Shown here piece by piece: positions 8,758 through 17,848 of a stretch of 64,000 nucleotides of DNA; within the stretch, counting starts at the first letter, position 1, and each line of letters opens with the position of its first letter. The notes under the pieces are model-generated. The model searched no databases. It saw only the letters and a program-made list of their open reading frames with translations, and had not been told where the DNA came from. The position numbers and the translations under genes were made by a program. The DNA lies in NCBI RefSeq assembly GCF_020164745.1, contig NZ_JAIUGV010000006.1:186001-250000 (forward strand), read 5' to 3'. This stretch comes from Mesorhizobium sp. ES1-4. GTDB taxonomy: Bacteria > Pseudomonadota > Alphaproteobacteria > Rhizobiales > Rhizobiaceae.

Positions 8758-9771
8758 ATGTTTGGAATTGACGGCACCGTATTGGCGTTTGTCGTGCTCG
8801 CCGGCTTCAGCGCCGGCGCGGTCGCCTATGCATTCCTGTTCACCCAGATCAGCAATGAGAAGCAGGCCGGAAAGCGGCTGGAAACGATCAAGGCCGCCGA
8901 GACCGACCGTTCTGTCGTCAAGGCAACGCGCGATCGGGCAGCGGACGCGGCCAAGCGCCGCAAATCGGTGCAGGATTCGCTGAAGGACCTCGACGAGAAG
9001 CAGAAAACCAAGGACACCGCCGTCAAGAAGCCGCCGCTGAAAGTCCAGCTTCGCCAGGCTGGGATGAAGGTGCCGATCGAGCGCTTCTATATCTATTCAG
9101 CCATATGCGGCCTCGCGCTGACAATCATTGCATTCGTTGCCGGTGCGCCGATGATCGTCCTGCCCGGTGTGCTGCTCGCCGGAGCACTTGGCCTGCCGCG
9201 TTGGTTCGTTTCTTTTCGTCGTACCCGCCGCGTCAAGGCATTCCTCAACGAATTTCCAAACGCGCTCGACATCATCGTGCGGGCGGTCAAGTCCGGCCTG
9301 CCGCTGAACGACGCCGTACGCCTGATCGCCAATGAATCTCCTGAACCCGTGAAGACCGAGTTTCGCCGGATAGTCGATTCGCAGCAGATGGGACTGTCGA
9401 TTCCCGACGCGACCTTGCGCATGCCCGAAACCATGCCATGCACCGAGGCGAGCTTCTTCGGCATCGTCATCCAGATCCAGTCGCAGGCCGGCGGCAATCT
9501 TTCCGAGGCGCTGGGCAACCTTTCGCGCGTGTTGCGCGACCGCAAGAAGATGAAGGCCAAGGTCGCGGCGCTGTCGATGGAAGCGAAAGCATCCGCCGCC
9601 ATCATCGGCGCCTTGCCTTTCATCGTCGCCTTTCTCGTCTATCTCTCCAGTCCCAACTACCTGATGCCGCTGTTCACGACCAGCGTCGGCCATCTGATAC
9701 TCGGTTTCGCCGCCGTCTGGATGTCGATCGGCATCTTCGTGATGCGCAAGATGATGAACTTTGAAGTCTAG
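8758..9771 (+). CDS. tadB: Tad pilus inner-membrane platform protein TadB
   Basis: The product is 337 residues of the T2SSF/GspF family. An N-terminal membrane helix (about 5-28) is followed by a charged region rich in lysine, then two more helices and a T2SSF domain (about 160-290, with FPNALDIIVRAVKSGLPLND). C-terminal helices end at about 330. TadB and TadC form the membrane platform that the CpaF ATPase acts on. Nine bases separate it from tadC. Confidence 0.94.
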   Translation: MFGIDGTVLAFVVLAGFSAGAVAYAFLFTQISNEKQAGKRLETIKAAETDRSVVKATRDRAADAAKRRKSVQDSLKDLDEKQKTKDTAVKKPPLKVQLRQAGMKVPIERFYIYSAICGLALTIIAFVAGAPMIVLPGVLLAGALGLPRWFVSFRRTRRVKAFLNEFPNALDIIVRAVKSGLPLNDAVRLIANESPEPVKTEFRRIVDSQQMGLSIPDATLRMPETMPCTEASFFGIVIQIQSQAGGNLSEALGNLSRVLRDRKKMKAKVAALSMEAKASAAIIGALPFIVAFLVYLSSPNYLMPLFTTSVGHLILGFAAVWMSIGIFVMRKMMNFEV

Positions 9772-9780
9772 GGCCGTGGC

Positions 9781-10806
9781 ATGACCGAACAAGTCATAAA
9801 ATCACTGACGGATCCCAGCTTCCTGATTGCGCTGCTGGTCGCCATCGCCGTGTTCGCAACCGTCTTCACGCTGCTGCCGGCCTTTGGCGGAAACCAGCTC
9901 AAGGCGCGCATGAAATCGGTCGCGCTGGAGCGTGATGAGCTTCGCGCCAAGCAGCGCGCGCGGCTTGCGACCGAGGCCGATCGCCGCCGCAAGGGTCTGC
10001 GCGAGCAACAGTCGGTCGGCATGCGCAACATTGTCGACCGGCTCGATCTGCGGCGTGCGTTGGCCGACGAGGCCACTTTGCAAAAGCTCAAGGTTGCCGG
10101 CTTTCGCGGGCAGAATCCGCTGACGCGTTTTCTGTTCTTCCGCCTGGTGCTTCCTTTCGTCGGCTTTGCACTTGGCCTTGCCTATATTTTCGTGCTCGGA
10201 GGATTGCCCGACAAGCCGCTGGTGGTCCGGTTGTTCGTCTGCATCCTGGTTGCCTACGGCGGCTTCTACGCGCCGATCCTCTATGTCAACAACCGCGCGA
10301 CCAAGCGCAAGCAGTCGATCCAGATGGCATGGCCGGATGCGCTCGACCTGATGCTGATCTGCGTGGAGTCCGGCATGTCCGTGGAAGCCGCGCTGCGCAA
10401 GGTTGCCGACGAGATCGGCGCGCAGTCGGTGGCCCTGGCGGAGGAATTCATCCTGACCAACGCCGAGCTCTCCTATCTGCAGGAACGCAAGCAGGCTTAC
10501 GAGAACCTGGCCAGTCGCACAGGGCTGGAGTCGGTCAAATCGGTGTCGCAGGCGCTCGTCCAGGCCGAACGCTACGGCACGCCGGTGGCGCACGCGCTGC
10601 GCGTGCTTGCCAGCGAAAGTCGCGACATGCGCATGAACGCCGCCGAGAAAAAGGCGGCTGCCCTGCCGCCCAAACTCACCGTGCCGATGATCTTGTTCTT
10701 CCTGCCGGTGCTGTTCGCCATCATCCTTGGGCCAGCTGGCATCCAGGTCAGCCAGCGCGGCATATTCGGCGATCATTCCGGTGGGGCGGCGTCGGCCAGC
10801 CGGTAA
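9781..10806 (+). CDS. tadC: Tad pilus inner-membrane platform protein TadC
   Basis: The product is 341 residues, a paralogue of TadB with the T2SSF domain at about 175-305 (MAWPDALDLMLICVESGMS). There are hydrophobic helices at about 15-40, 115-165 and 298-322. It is the last gene of the cpaB-tadC operon, which ends 30 bases later in a strong terminator. Function and location are as for TadB. Confidence 0.94.
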   Translation: MTEQVIKSLTDPSFLIALLVAIAVFATVFTLLPAFGGNQLKARMKSVALERDELRAKQRARLATEADRRRKGLREQQSVGMRNIVDRLDLRRALADEATLQKLKVAGFRGQNPLTRFLFFRLVLPFVGFALGLAYIFVLGGLPDKPLVVRLFVCILVAYGGFYAPILYVNNRATKRKQSIQMAWPDALDLMLICVESGMSVEAALRKVADEIGAQSVALAEEFILTNAELSYLQERKQAYENLASRTGLESVKSVSQALVQAERYGTPVAHALRVLASESRDMRMNAAEKKAAALPPKLTVPMILFFLPVLFAIILGPAGIQVSQRGIFGDHSGGAASASR

Positions 10807-10834
10807 GCCGACGCAGGATCCGTCAGCGAAAACC

Positions 10835-10867
10835 AAAAAGCCGCGCTGCAATCGAGCGCGGCTTTTT
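10835..10867. terminator. Bidirectional terminator between tadC and tadD
   Basis: A perfect 13-base stem AAAAAGCCGCGCT (10835-10847) pairs with AGCGCGGCTTTTT (10855-10867) around a seven-base loop. The terminal A and T runs make it a rho-independent terminator for both converging genes. Confidence 0.9.
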
Positions 10868-10893
10868 CAAGATTTGCCGGAAGCTCTTGGAGA

Positions 10894-11724
10894 TCAGTTG
10901 GTGGCGGTCTTCGCCGGTTTCGCCTTGTCCTGATCCTTGAGCTGGCTCCAGGCGTTCTGCTGGGCCAGCATCTGCCTGAGATAGGCGACGTTGGCCTGTG
11001 CCTGTTCGGGCGAAAGTTCCTGCGAGGCGATCTTCTCGGCTTCGTCGAAACGGCCCTGCAGGCCGACAACGAGCGCCAGGTTCTGGCGCACCCGGCTGTC
11101 GGCGTTCGGTTGCTGGGCGGCCGACCGCATATAGGTCTCCGCGGTGCGCAGATCCCCTTCCAGCACATAGGACATGCCGAGATTGGAAAGGATCGAAGGC
11201 TCGTTGGGCTTGAGTTCGAGGGCCTTGCGGTAAAGCTGGCGCGCTTCATCCTTCTGGTTGAGCTGGTCAAGTATGGCCCCTTCCGCCGAAACCAGCCTCC
11301 AGTCGGGATATTCCGGCGTCTGCGCGCGGCGCACCGCGTCGAGCGCCGCCTCGAATTGGCCGTTGGCGGCCAGCGCCTTGCCATAGGCGGCGAGTACGTC
11401 GCGATCCTTGGGATAGGCGATTGCCAGCTTGCGCATCACGGCGAGCGACTGGCCGGCATCCCCGTCCATCTGCAGCGCCGCGGCGAAGTTGGTCGCTATC
11501 CGCTTGTCGGTTGGGCTCCGCGCATAGGACTGGCCAAGAGCGGCGGTGGCATTGTGCAGTTCACCCGCCGACATCGTCTCCAACGGTTTGCCGCTGGTGC
11601 GTCCGATCGAGCCTGTGCTGAGCTTGTCGGTTCCGCATCCCGCGACGCCTGCCGCGAGCACTAACGCAAAAGCCGTGCTGATGAGCCGCTTTCCCCTGAC
11701 ATTCATCGTGCGGTTGATCGGCAT
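10894..11724 (-). CDS. tadD: TPR-containing pilus lipoprotein TadD
   Basis: The product is 276 residues from the ATG at 11724, chosen for the GGAGG nine bases upstream; an internal ATG at 11706 is possible. A signal peptide ends in a lipobox (LVLAAGVAGC, Cys30). The rest consists of tetratricopeptide repeats (about 85-250), for example PNEPSILSNLGMSYVLEGD. TadD is the outer-membrane pilotin-like partner of the Tad secretin. It converges on tadC with a shared terminator. The family match is good; the name rests on location next to the Tad operon. Confidence 0.85.
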   Translation of the reverse strand: MPINRTMNVRGKRLISTAFALVLAAGVAGCGTDKLSTGSIGRTSGKPLETMSAGELHNATAALGQSYARSPTDKRIATNFAAALQMDGDAGQSLAVMRKLAIAYPKDRDVLAAYGKALAANGQFEAALDAVRRAQTPEYPDWRLVSAEGAILDQLNQKDEARQLYRKALELKPNEPSILSNLGMSYVLEGDLRTAETYMRSAAQQPNADSRVRQNLALVVGLQGRFDEAEKIASQELSPEQAQANVAYLRQMLAQQNAWSQLKDQDKAKPAKTATN

Positions 11725-11789
11725 CGGCACCGGCCTCCATTCATGCGCGGCCGTTGCGTGGCCATCTTCCCTCCGGCAGAAATATTCTG

Positions 11790-11810
11790 TTAACCCTAAC
11801 GGAGGGTTAA
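11790..11810. promoter_or_regulatory. Inverted repeat between tadD and the aminopeptidase gene
   Basis: TTAACCCT (11790-11797) and AGGGTTAA (11803-11810) form a perfect eight-base dyad with a five-base centre. It lies in the divergent promoter region, 41 bases before the aminopeptidase start and 66 before tadD. It may be an operator; no known regulator can be named from sequence. Confidence 0.4.
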
Positions 11811-11850
11811 GAAACGCCGACTCGCCCAAGCTCGGCAGGAGAAGCATCGG

Positions 11851-13215
11851 ATGTCCGTGGAACTGGTCGAGAATAAGCTGGAGAATCCGCTGCCGATCCA
11901 TCTGGTCGCCAGGGACGGTCTCGAGGCGGCCGGTCTGTCGCCATCTGTTGTCGCATGGGCCAAGGCAAATGGCTTTTCCGGCGAAGCCGGCAGGACGCTG
12001 GTCGTGCCCGACGACAACGGAGCACTCGGCGGCGCCATGTTCGGTCTTGGTGAGCGCGAGGGCGCGCTCGCCGTCGGCGCGCTGGCGAAGACCTTGCCGG
12101 AGGGCGATTGGCATTTCGCGTCCAGGCCGGACGAGCCGGAACTGACGGCTCTTGCAGTCGTGCTCGGCGGTTATGTCTTTACACGCTATGGCAAGAAGCC
12201 GGGCAAGGCGCTGCGCTTCGGCTCGCCGCCCGGCGTCGACGTAGAACGTGTTCGTCGTATAGCCGACGGTGTCTTCCTGGCTCGTGACCTGGTCAACACG
12301 CCCACCAGCGACATGGGGCCGGACGACCTCGAGAAGGCGGTACGGACTTTGGCGGCAGGATACAAGGCCGACGTCTCGGTCATCAAGGGCGACGATCTGC
12401 TCGAACAGAATTTCCCGATGATCCATGCCGTCGGCCGCGCCTCGTCCGGTGCGCCACGCCTGATCGACATGACCTGGGGTCTTGAGAGCGCGCCTAAGTT
12501 GACCCTGATTGGCAAGGGTGTCTGCTTCGACACCGGCGGCCTCGACATCAAGCCTTCTTCGGGCATGCTCCTGATGAAGAAGGACATGGGTGGCGCCGCC
12601 AACGTGCTTGGGCTGGCCTTGATGATCATGGCGGCTGGTCTCAAGGTGCGGTTGCGGGTGCTGATCCCCGCGGTCGAGAATTCGATTGCCGGCAATGCCT
12701 TCAGGCCAGGCGACGTGCTGGCGAGCCGCAAGGGCATCTCGGTCGAGATCGGCAACACGGACGCGGAAGGGAGGTTGGTACTGGGCGATGCGCTGGCGCT
12801 TGCCGACGAGGAGCAACCGCAGATGCTGATCGACATGGCGACGTTGACCGGAGCCGCCCGTGTCGCGCTCGGTCCGGATCTGCCGCCCTTCTACACCGAT
12901 GACGAGGCGCTTGCCTCTGAACTGGCGGCGGCTTCGCTGGCGGTCGAGGATCCGTTGTGGCGCATGCCGCTATGGCGGCCTTATGACGCGAAACTGTCGT
13001 CGAGGATCGCCGACATCAACAATGTCACCACGGATGGCTTCGCCGGTTCGATCACGGCCGCACTGTTCCTCAAGCGCTTCGTCGAGAAGACACCGGCCTG
13101 GGCGCATTTCGACATCTTCGCCTGGAACCCCGCCGACCGTCCGCACGGCCCTGCCGGCGGCGAGGCACAAGGCATCCGGGCGCTGGAGCGGATCATCTCG
13201 ACGCGCTACGGCTGA
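11851..13215 (+). CDS. Leucyl aminopeptidase family protein (M17)
   Basis: The product is 454 residues. It is a cytosolic two-metal exopeptidase removing N-terminal residues from peptides. The metal-binding and catalytic segments are visible: GKGVCFDTGGLDIKPSSGM (about 222-240), containing the catalytic lysine region, and the signature NTDAEGRLVLGDAL (about 302-315). The N-terminal macro-like domain (about 1-150) is less conserved, as usual. AGGAG lies about ten bases before the ATG. It precedes a MarR-like gene and an NlpC/P60 gene on the same strand, together suggesting peptide or cell-wall turnover. Confidence 0.93.
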   Translation: MSVELVENKLENPLPIHLVARDGLEAAGLSPSVVAWAKANGFSGEAGRTLVVPDDNGALGGAMFGLGEREGALAVGALAKTLPEGDWHFASRPDEPELTALAVVLGGYVFTRYGKKPGKALRFGSPPGVDVERVRRIADGVFLARDLVNTPTSDMGPDDLEKAVRTLAAGYKADVSVIKGDDLLEQNFPMIHAVGRASSGAPRLIDMTWGLESAPKLTLIGKGVCFDTGGLDIKPSSGMLLMKKDMGGAANVLGLALMIMAAGLKVRLRVLIPAVENSIAGNAFRPGDVLASRKGISVEIGNTDAEGRLVLGDALALADEEQPQMLIDMATLTGAARVALGPDLPPFYTDDEALASELAAASLAVEDPLWRMPLWRPYDAKLSSRIADINNVTTDGFAGSITAALFLKRFVEKTPAWAHFDIFAWNPADRPHGPAGGEAQGIRALERIISTRYG

Positions 13216-13286
13216 TGGTCGCGCGCGGAGCCGGCAAACTGAGCAACTGAAACGGAACCGAAACAATTTGGCGTCATTCTGTCGCG

Positions 13287-13637
13287 ATGTCGATTGCGAT
13301 GCGCCCGAGCCAGGCTTTGCGACTGTGGCAGCAAGTGATGCTGTCGCAGGTGCGCGAGGACGCGCCCGACCTGACCATGCGCCAGACGGCGATCCTGTTC
13401 ACAATCTATCTCGATCCGCCGCCGCACACCGTGCGTGGGCTCGCCGCCCGCCTCAACGTCACCAAGCCGGTCATCACGCGCGCGCTCGACACGATGGGCG
13501 CGCTGAAACTGGTGTCGCGCCATCGCGACGAACTGGACAAGCGCAATGTTCTGATCAAGCGCACCGTCGAAGGCGCGCTCTTTGTCGAGCGCTTCGGCGA
13601 TGGTATCATCGCCAAGGCCCACGACCTGCCGATCTGA
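13287..13637 (+). CDS. MarR-like winged-helix transcriptional regulator
   Basis: The product is 116 residues. A winged helix-turn-helix (about 25-90) is visible in MRQTAILFTIYLDPPPHTVRG and LAARLNVTKPVITRALDTMG, followed by the wing VSRHRDELDKRNVLIKRT. It is a little shorter than usual MarR proteins, lacking much of the C-terminal dimerisation helix. It lies between the aminopeptidase and the NlpC/P60 gene and may be cotranscribed with both. The ligand and targets cannot be predicted. Confidence 0.8.
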   Translation: MSIAMRPSQALRLWQQVMLSQVREDAPDLTMRQTAILFTIYLDPPPHTVRGLAARLNVTKPVITRALDTMGALKLVSRHRDELDKRNVLIKRTVEGALFVERFGDGIIAKAHDLPI

Positions 13638-13668
13638 CTGCAGTGCCCATTCAACAGAGTTGCCGATT

Positions 13669-14529
13669 TTGACCATCCACGACGCTCGTCTTCATGCCTT
13701 CCGCTCCGATCTCGCCGATGCCAGGTTGAAAGGAGAGGTCGTTGCCGACCGCTTCGTAGCGGGCCGGCAGGCGCGGATTTCGGTCCCGGTTGCCGATATC
13801 CGCAAGGCGCCGAAGCCGGATGCGGGCGTCAACACGCAAGCTCTGTTCGGCGACGATGTCCTGGTTTTCGAGGACAGGGAAGGCTGGGCCTGGATCCAGG
13901 CCGAGCGAGACGGCTATGTTGGCTATGTCGCCGACATCATGCTGGGCGGGCGGGACCATGCGTCCACCCACATCGTCTGCGTGCCGCGCACGTTCCTTTA
14001 CCCCGGCCCCGATCTGCGCTTTCCGATCGCCGGGCAACTATCGATGGGATCGACTGTGACTGTGACTGGTGCCGCCGAAACACGCGGCACGCACTATGCA
14101 CTGCTGCCCTCCGGTGAAGCCGTGATCGCTGGCCATCTGCGGCCGATCGGCGAAGTCGCCGGCGACTATGTGTCGGTGGCCGAGATGTTTCTCGGCACGC
14201 CCTATCTGTGGGGCGGTGTTTCCGGCTTCGGCATCGATTGCTCCGGCCTTGTGCAACTGGCCATGCGCATGGCCGGCAGGGATGTGCTGCGCGATTCCGA
14301 CATGCAGGCCGGTTCGATAGGCGAGCCGCTTGAGCCGGGCCCTGATCTTTCGGGGTTGCATCGTGGCGACCTGGTGTTCTGGAAAGGTCATGTCGCCATC
14401 ATGACCGACGCCGAAACCATGATCCACGCCAATGGCCACACCATGCTTGTGTCGCGCGAAGGGCTGAAGGAAGCCATCGCCCGCATCGGCTACCTCTATG
14501 GCAGCCCCACGGGGTTCCGGCGGCCGTAA
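13669..14529 (+). CDS. NlpC/P60 family peptidoglycan hydrolase
   Basis: The product is about 286 residues. Two SH3-like segments (about 25-90 and 95-150) precede a C-terminal NlpC/P60 cysteine peptidase domain (about 160-285). The catalytic cysteine lies in GIDCSGLVQLAMR, the histidine in WKGHVAIMTD and the third polar residue in MIHANGHT. Such enzymes cut D-gamma-glutamyl-diaminopimelate bonds. I chose a TTG start at 13669 (MTIHDARLHAF) because upstream in-frame starts overlap the marR gene; there is no strong ribosome-binding site. No obvious signal peptide is present, so a role on imported muropeptides in the cytoplasm is possible. Confidence 0.87.
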   Translation: MTIHDARLHAFRSDLADARLKGEVVADRFVAGRQARISVPVADIRKAPKPDAGVNTQALFGDDVLVFEDREGWAWIQAERDGYVGYVADIMLGGRDHASTHIVCVPRTFLYPGPDLRFPIAGQLSMGSTVTVTGAAETRGTHYALLPSGEAVIAGHLRPIGEVAGDYVSVAEMFLGTPYLWGGVSGFGIDCSGLVQLAMRMAGRDVLRDSDMQAGSIGEPLEPGPDLSGLHRGDLVFWKGHVAIMTDAETMIHANGHTMLVSREGLKEAIARIGYLYGSPTGFRRP

Positions 14530-14597
14530 GGTCTTTTCGATCTCCTTTTGTTCCGATTCTGCTTGGCGATCGCCCGCCGCCGCGCTACCTCTGGCGC

Positions 14598-17132
14598 GTG
14601 ACAGTTGAGCCGCGCCTTGCCGACCAGAATGCCGCAGTCGTCCTGCCCGAGCCATTCGTAAAATGGTTCGGACAGAAGGGCTGGTCGCCGCGCGCGCATC
14701 AGATCGAATTGCTGGCGAAGGCTCAAGCCGGGCAATCGGTGCTGTTGATCGCGCCGACCGGCGCCGGCAAGACGCTGGCCGGATTCCTGCCGTCGCTGAC
14801 CGAACTGGCCGTCAGGCCGAGGAGGAAGCCGGGCCAGGCGCGGCGCGGCATTCACACGCTGTACATCTCGCCGCTGAAGGCGCTGGCAGTCGATATCGAG
14901 CGCAATCTCGGCAAGCCGGTGGAGGAGATCGGCCTGCCGGTCACCATCGAGACGCGCACCGGTGACACGCCTGCCCACAAGCGCCAGCGCCAGAAGCTTG
15001 CGCCGCCCGACATCCTGCTCACCACGCCCGAGCAGCTGGCACTGCTGATCGCGGCGGGAGATGCGAGGCGCTTCTTCGAGGATCTGCGCTATGTCGTGCT
15101 CGACGAATTGCATTCACTGGTGACGTCGAAGCGCGGCCATCTGCTGGCGCTTGGGCTGGCGCGGCTGCGCGGCTTCGTCCCTGGCCTGCAGACGATCGGC
15201 CTGTCGGCCACGGTGGCCGAGCCGGACGAATTGCGGCGCTGGCTGGTCAGCCAGAACCCATCGGGTGGCATGGCCGAATTGATCACCGTGACGGGTGGTA
15301 CGAAGCCCGAAATCTCGATCCTCGATTCCGAGGAGCGCGTGCCGTGGGCGGGGCACTCGGCGCGCTACGCCACGCCGGAAATCTACCGTGAGATCAAGCG
15401 CCACAAGACGACCCTGCTGTTCGTCAACACCCGCAGCCAGGCGGAACTGCTGTTCCAGGAGTTGTGGCGGGTCAACGAGGACACCTTGCCGATCGCCCTG
15501 CATCACGGCTCGCTCGACGTCGCCCAGCGCCGGCGCGTCGAGAAGGCGATGAGCGAGAATGCGCTGCGCGCCATCGTCGCCACCTCGACGCTCGATCTCG
15601 GCATCGACTGGGGTGACGTCGATCTGGTCGTGCATGTCGGTGCTCCGAAGGGCGCCAGCCGGCTGGCGCAGCGCATCGGCCGTGCCAACCACCGCATGGA
15701 TGAGCCGTCGAAGGCTATCCTGATCCCGGCCAACCGCTTCGAGGTGCTGGAGTGCCGGGCTGCACTCGACGCCAACTATCTCGGCGCGCAGGATACGCCG
15801 CCGCTGGTCGATGGCGGGCTCGACGTGCTGGCGCAGCACGTTCTGGGCTGCGCCTGCGGCGCGCCGTTCCGCGCCGATGACCTGTATGACGAGGTGCGAA
15901 CGGCGGCACCCTATGCCGGCCTCGATCGGCCGACATTCGACCGTGTCGTCGATTTCGTCGCCACCGGGGGCTACGCGCTGAAAAATTACGAGCGCTATGC
16001 CCGTATCCGCCTGAACAAGGACGGGCTGTGGCGGGTATCCAATCCGCGCGTCGCCCAGCAATACAGGCTGAATGTCGGCACCATCATCGAGGTGCCGGCG
16101 CTCAACGTGCGTTACGTCAAGGCCGGCAGCAAAGGCTCGGCGTCGCACGGCGGCCGCGTGCTCGGCAAGATCGAGGAGGCGTTCCTCGAAACGCTGACGC
16201 ATGGCGATACCTTCATGTTCGCCGGCAAGGTGCTGCGCTTCGAAGGCATCCGCGAGAATGAATGCTTCGTCTCGAACGCGCCCGGAAGCGACGCCAAGGT
16301 GCCCTATTATGGCGGCGGCAAGTTCCCGCTCTCGACCTACCTGGCCGAACAGGTCCGCATCATGTTGGACGACCCGCAGCGTTGGAAGCAACTGCCTGAA
16401 CAGGTGGCCGACTGGCTGCGATTCCAGGCAGAGAAATCGGTGCTGCCCAAGCGCGACGATCTGCTGATCGAGACCTTTCCGCGCGGCAATCGCCGCTATC
16501 TGGTCGCCTATCCCTTCGAAGGCAGGCTCGCACACCAGACGCTTGGCATGCTGCTCACCCGTCGTCTCGACCGGGCAGGCGCCAGGCCGCTCGGCTTCGT
16601 CGCCACCGACTATGCGCTTGCCATATGGTCGCTGGGCGACATGGGCGCGATGTTCAAAGCCGGAAAACCATCACTCGGCGCGCTTTTCGACCAGGACATG
16701 CTGGGCGACGATCTCGAAGCCTGGCTGGCCGATAGCTGGCTTCTCAAGCGCACGTTCCGCAATTGCGCGCTGATCTCGGGCCTGATCGAAAAACGCCACC
16801 CGGGCCAGGAGAAAAGCGGCCGCCAGGTCACCGTGTCAACCGACCTGATCTATGACGTGCTGCGCAGCCACGAGCCCGACCACATCCTGCTACAGGCGAC
16901 GCGCGCCGACGCGGCTGCCGGCCTGCTCGATGTCAGCAGACTTGCCGACATGCTCTCGCGCATCCAGGGTCGAATCATGCATAAGAATCTCGAGCAGATC
17001 TCGCCGCTGGCGGTGCCGATCATGCTTGAGATCGGCAGGATGCCGGTGAACGGCGAGGCGGATGAAGAACTGCTGATGGATGCAGCGACGCTGGTCGAAG
17101 AGGCCATGGGACCCGGGATGGTTGACGAATGA
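14598..17132 (+). CDS. Ligase-associated DNA damage response DEXH-box helicase (Lhr-like)
   Basis: The product is 844 residues with a GTG start. It is a superfamily 2 helicase of the Lhr group: Walker A APTGAGKT at about 53-60, DEXH box LDELHSL at about 167-173, SAT-like GLSATVAEP at about 200-208, and helicase C motifs STLDLGIDWGDVDLVVHVGAP and QRIGRANHR. A long Lhr-type C-terminal region follows. In many proteobacteria this helicase is encoded with an exonuclease, an ATP-dependent ligase and PdeM. Here only pdeM follows, overlapping by four bases (ATGA). No ligase or exonuclease gene lies on either side. Confidence 0.92.
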   Translation: MTVEPRLADQNAAVVLPEPFVKWFGQKGWSPRAHQIELLAKAQAGQSVLLIAPTGAGKTLAGFLPSLTELAVRPRRKPGQARRGIHTLYISPLKALAVDIERNLGKPVEEIGLPVTIETRTGDTPAHKRQRQKLAPPDILLTTPEQLALLIAAGDARRFFEDLRYVVLDELHSLVTSKRGHLLALGLARLRGFVPGLQTIGLSATVAEPDELRRWLVSQNPSGGMAELITVTGGTKPEISILDSEERVPWAGHSARYATPEIYREIKRHKTTLLFVNTRSQAELLFQELWRVNEDTLPIALHHGSLDVAQRRRVEKAMSENALRAIVATSTLDLGIDWGDVDLVVHVGAPKGASRLAQRIGRANHRMDEPSKAILIPANRFEVLECRAALDANYLGAQDTPPLVDGGLDVLAQHVLGCACGAPFRADDLYDEVRTAAPYAGLDRPTFDRVVDFVATGGYALKNYERYARIRLNKDGLWRVSNPRVAQQYRLNVGTIIEVPALNVRYVKAGSKGSASHGGRVLGKIEEAFLETLTHGDTFMFAGKVLRFEGIRENECFVSNAPGSDAKVPYYGGGKFPLSTYLAEQVRIMLDDPQRWKQLPEQVADWLRFQAEKSVLPKRDDLLIETFPRGNRRYLVAYPFEGRLAHQTLGMLLTRRLDRAGARPLGFVATDYALAIWSLGDMGAMFKAGKPSLGALFDQDMLGDDLEAWLADSWLLKRTFRNCALISGLIEKRHPGQEKSGRQVTVSTDLIYDVLRSHEPDHILLQATRADAAAGLLDVSRLADMLSRIQGRIMHKNLEQISPLAVPIMLEIGRMPVNGEADEELLMDAATLVEEAMGPGMVDE

Positions 17133-17845
17133 ACTTCTCGCTGGCGCGCGCTTCGCTGATCGCCGAGGCCGATCTTGTCAGCATCGCCGGCGAGCGCGCG
17201 GTCTGCGATTCGCGCGGCGTGCTCTATTTCCCAGAATTCAGGCTGCTGGTGGTATCCGACCTGCATCTGGAAAAGGGGTCGTCGCTGGCAAGGCGCGGCA
17301 CGCTGATCCCGCCCTACGATACCGGTGCGACCCTGCTACGGCTGCAGGCCGTCATCTCGGACTACCAGCCATCGGTCGTCATCAGCCTGGGCGATTCCTT
17401 CCATGACGGCGGCGGCGCCGAGCGCATGCATCAAAGTTTCCGCGAACGCCTGGAAGCGCTGATGGCCGGGCGGCAATGGTTCTGGGTCGCCGGCAACCAT
17501 GATCCGGAAGCGCCGGCCGACCTACCCGGCGAGACGGTGCGGGAGCTGGCGATAGGCTCGCTGCTGTTCCGGCACGAGCCGTCGAAGGTGCGGGTCGAGG
17601 GCGAAATATCGGGTCACCTCCATCCCTGCGCGCGCATCGTGCAACAAGGGCGCTCGGTTCGCAGGCGCTGCTTTGCCGGCGACGGCGGCCGCATGATCAT
17701 GCCGGCCTTCGGCGCCTATACCGGCTCGCTCAACGTTCTCGACCGCGCCTATGCCGGCCTGTTTCGGCTGGAGACCCTGATGGCCTATATGCTGGGCGCC
17801 CAGCGCATCTTCGCCATCTCCCATTCGATGCTGCGGCCAGGCTGA
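17129..17845 (+). CDS. pdeM: Ligase-associated DNA damage response endonuclease PdeM
   Basis: The product is 238 residues of the calcineurin-like metallophosphoesterase family. The metal-binding motifs are in order: VVSDLHLEKGSS (about 42-53), SLGDSFHDGG (about 88-97), VAGNHDPE (about 115-122) and EISGHLHPCA (about 154-163). The start overlaps the helicase stop, so the two are translationally coupled and probably act together on damaged DNA. The end lies three bases from the convergent membrane-anchor gene. Confidence 0.92.
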   Translation: MNFSLARASLIAEADLVSIAGERAVCDSRGVLYFPEFRLLVVSDLHLEKGSSLARRGTLIPPYDTGATLLRLQAVISDYQPSVVISLGDSFHDGGGAERMHQSFRERLEALMAGRQWFWVAGNHDPEAPADLPGETVRELAIGSLLFRHEPSKVRVEGEISGHLHPCARIVQQGRSVRRRCFAGDGGRMIMPAFGAYTGSLNVLDRAYAGLFRLETLMAYMLGAQRIFAISHSMLRPG

Positions 17846-17848
17846 TAT

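Noticed and set aside
15114..16535. A long minus-strand frame opposite the helicase gene
   Set aside because: Shadow of the helicase; composition rich in His, Arg and Gln as expected for antisense frames.
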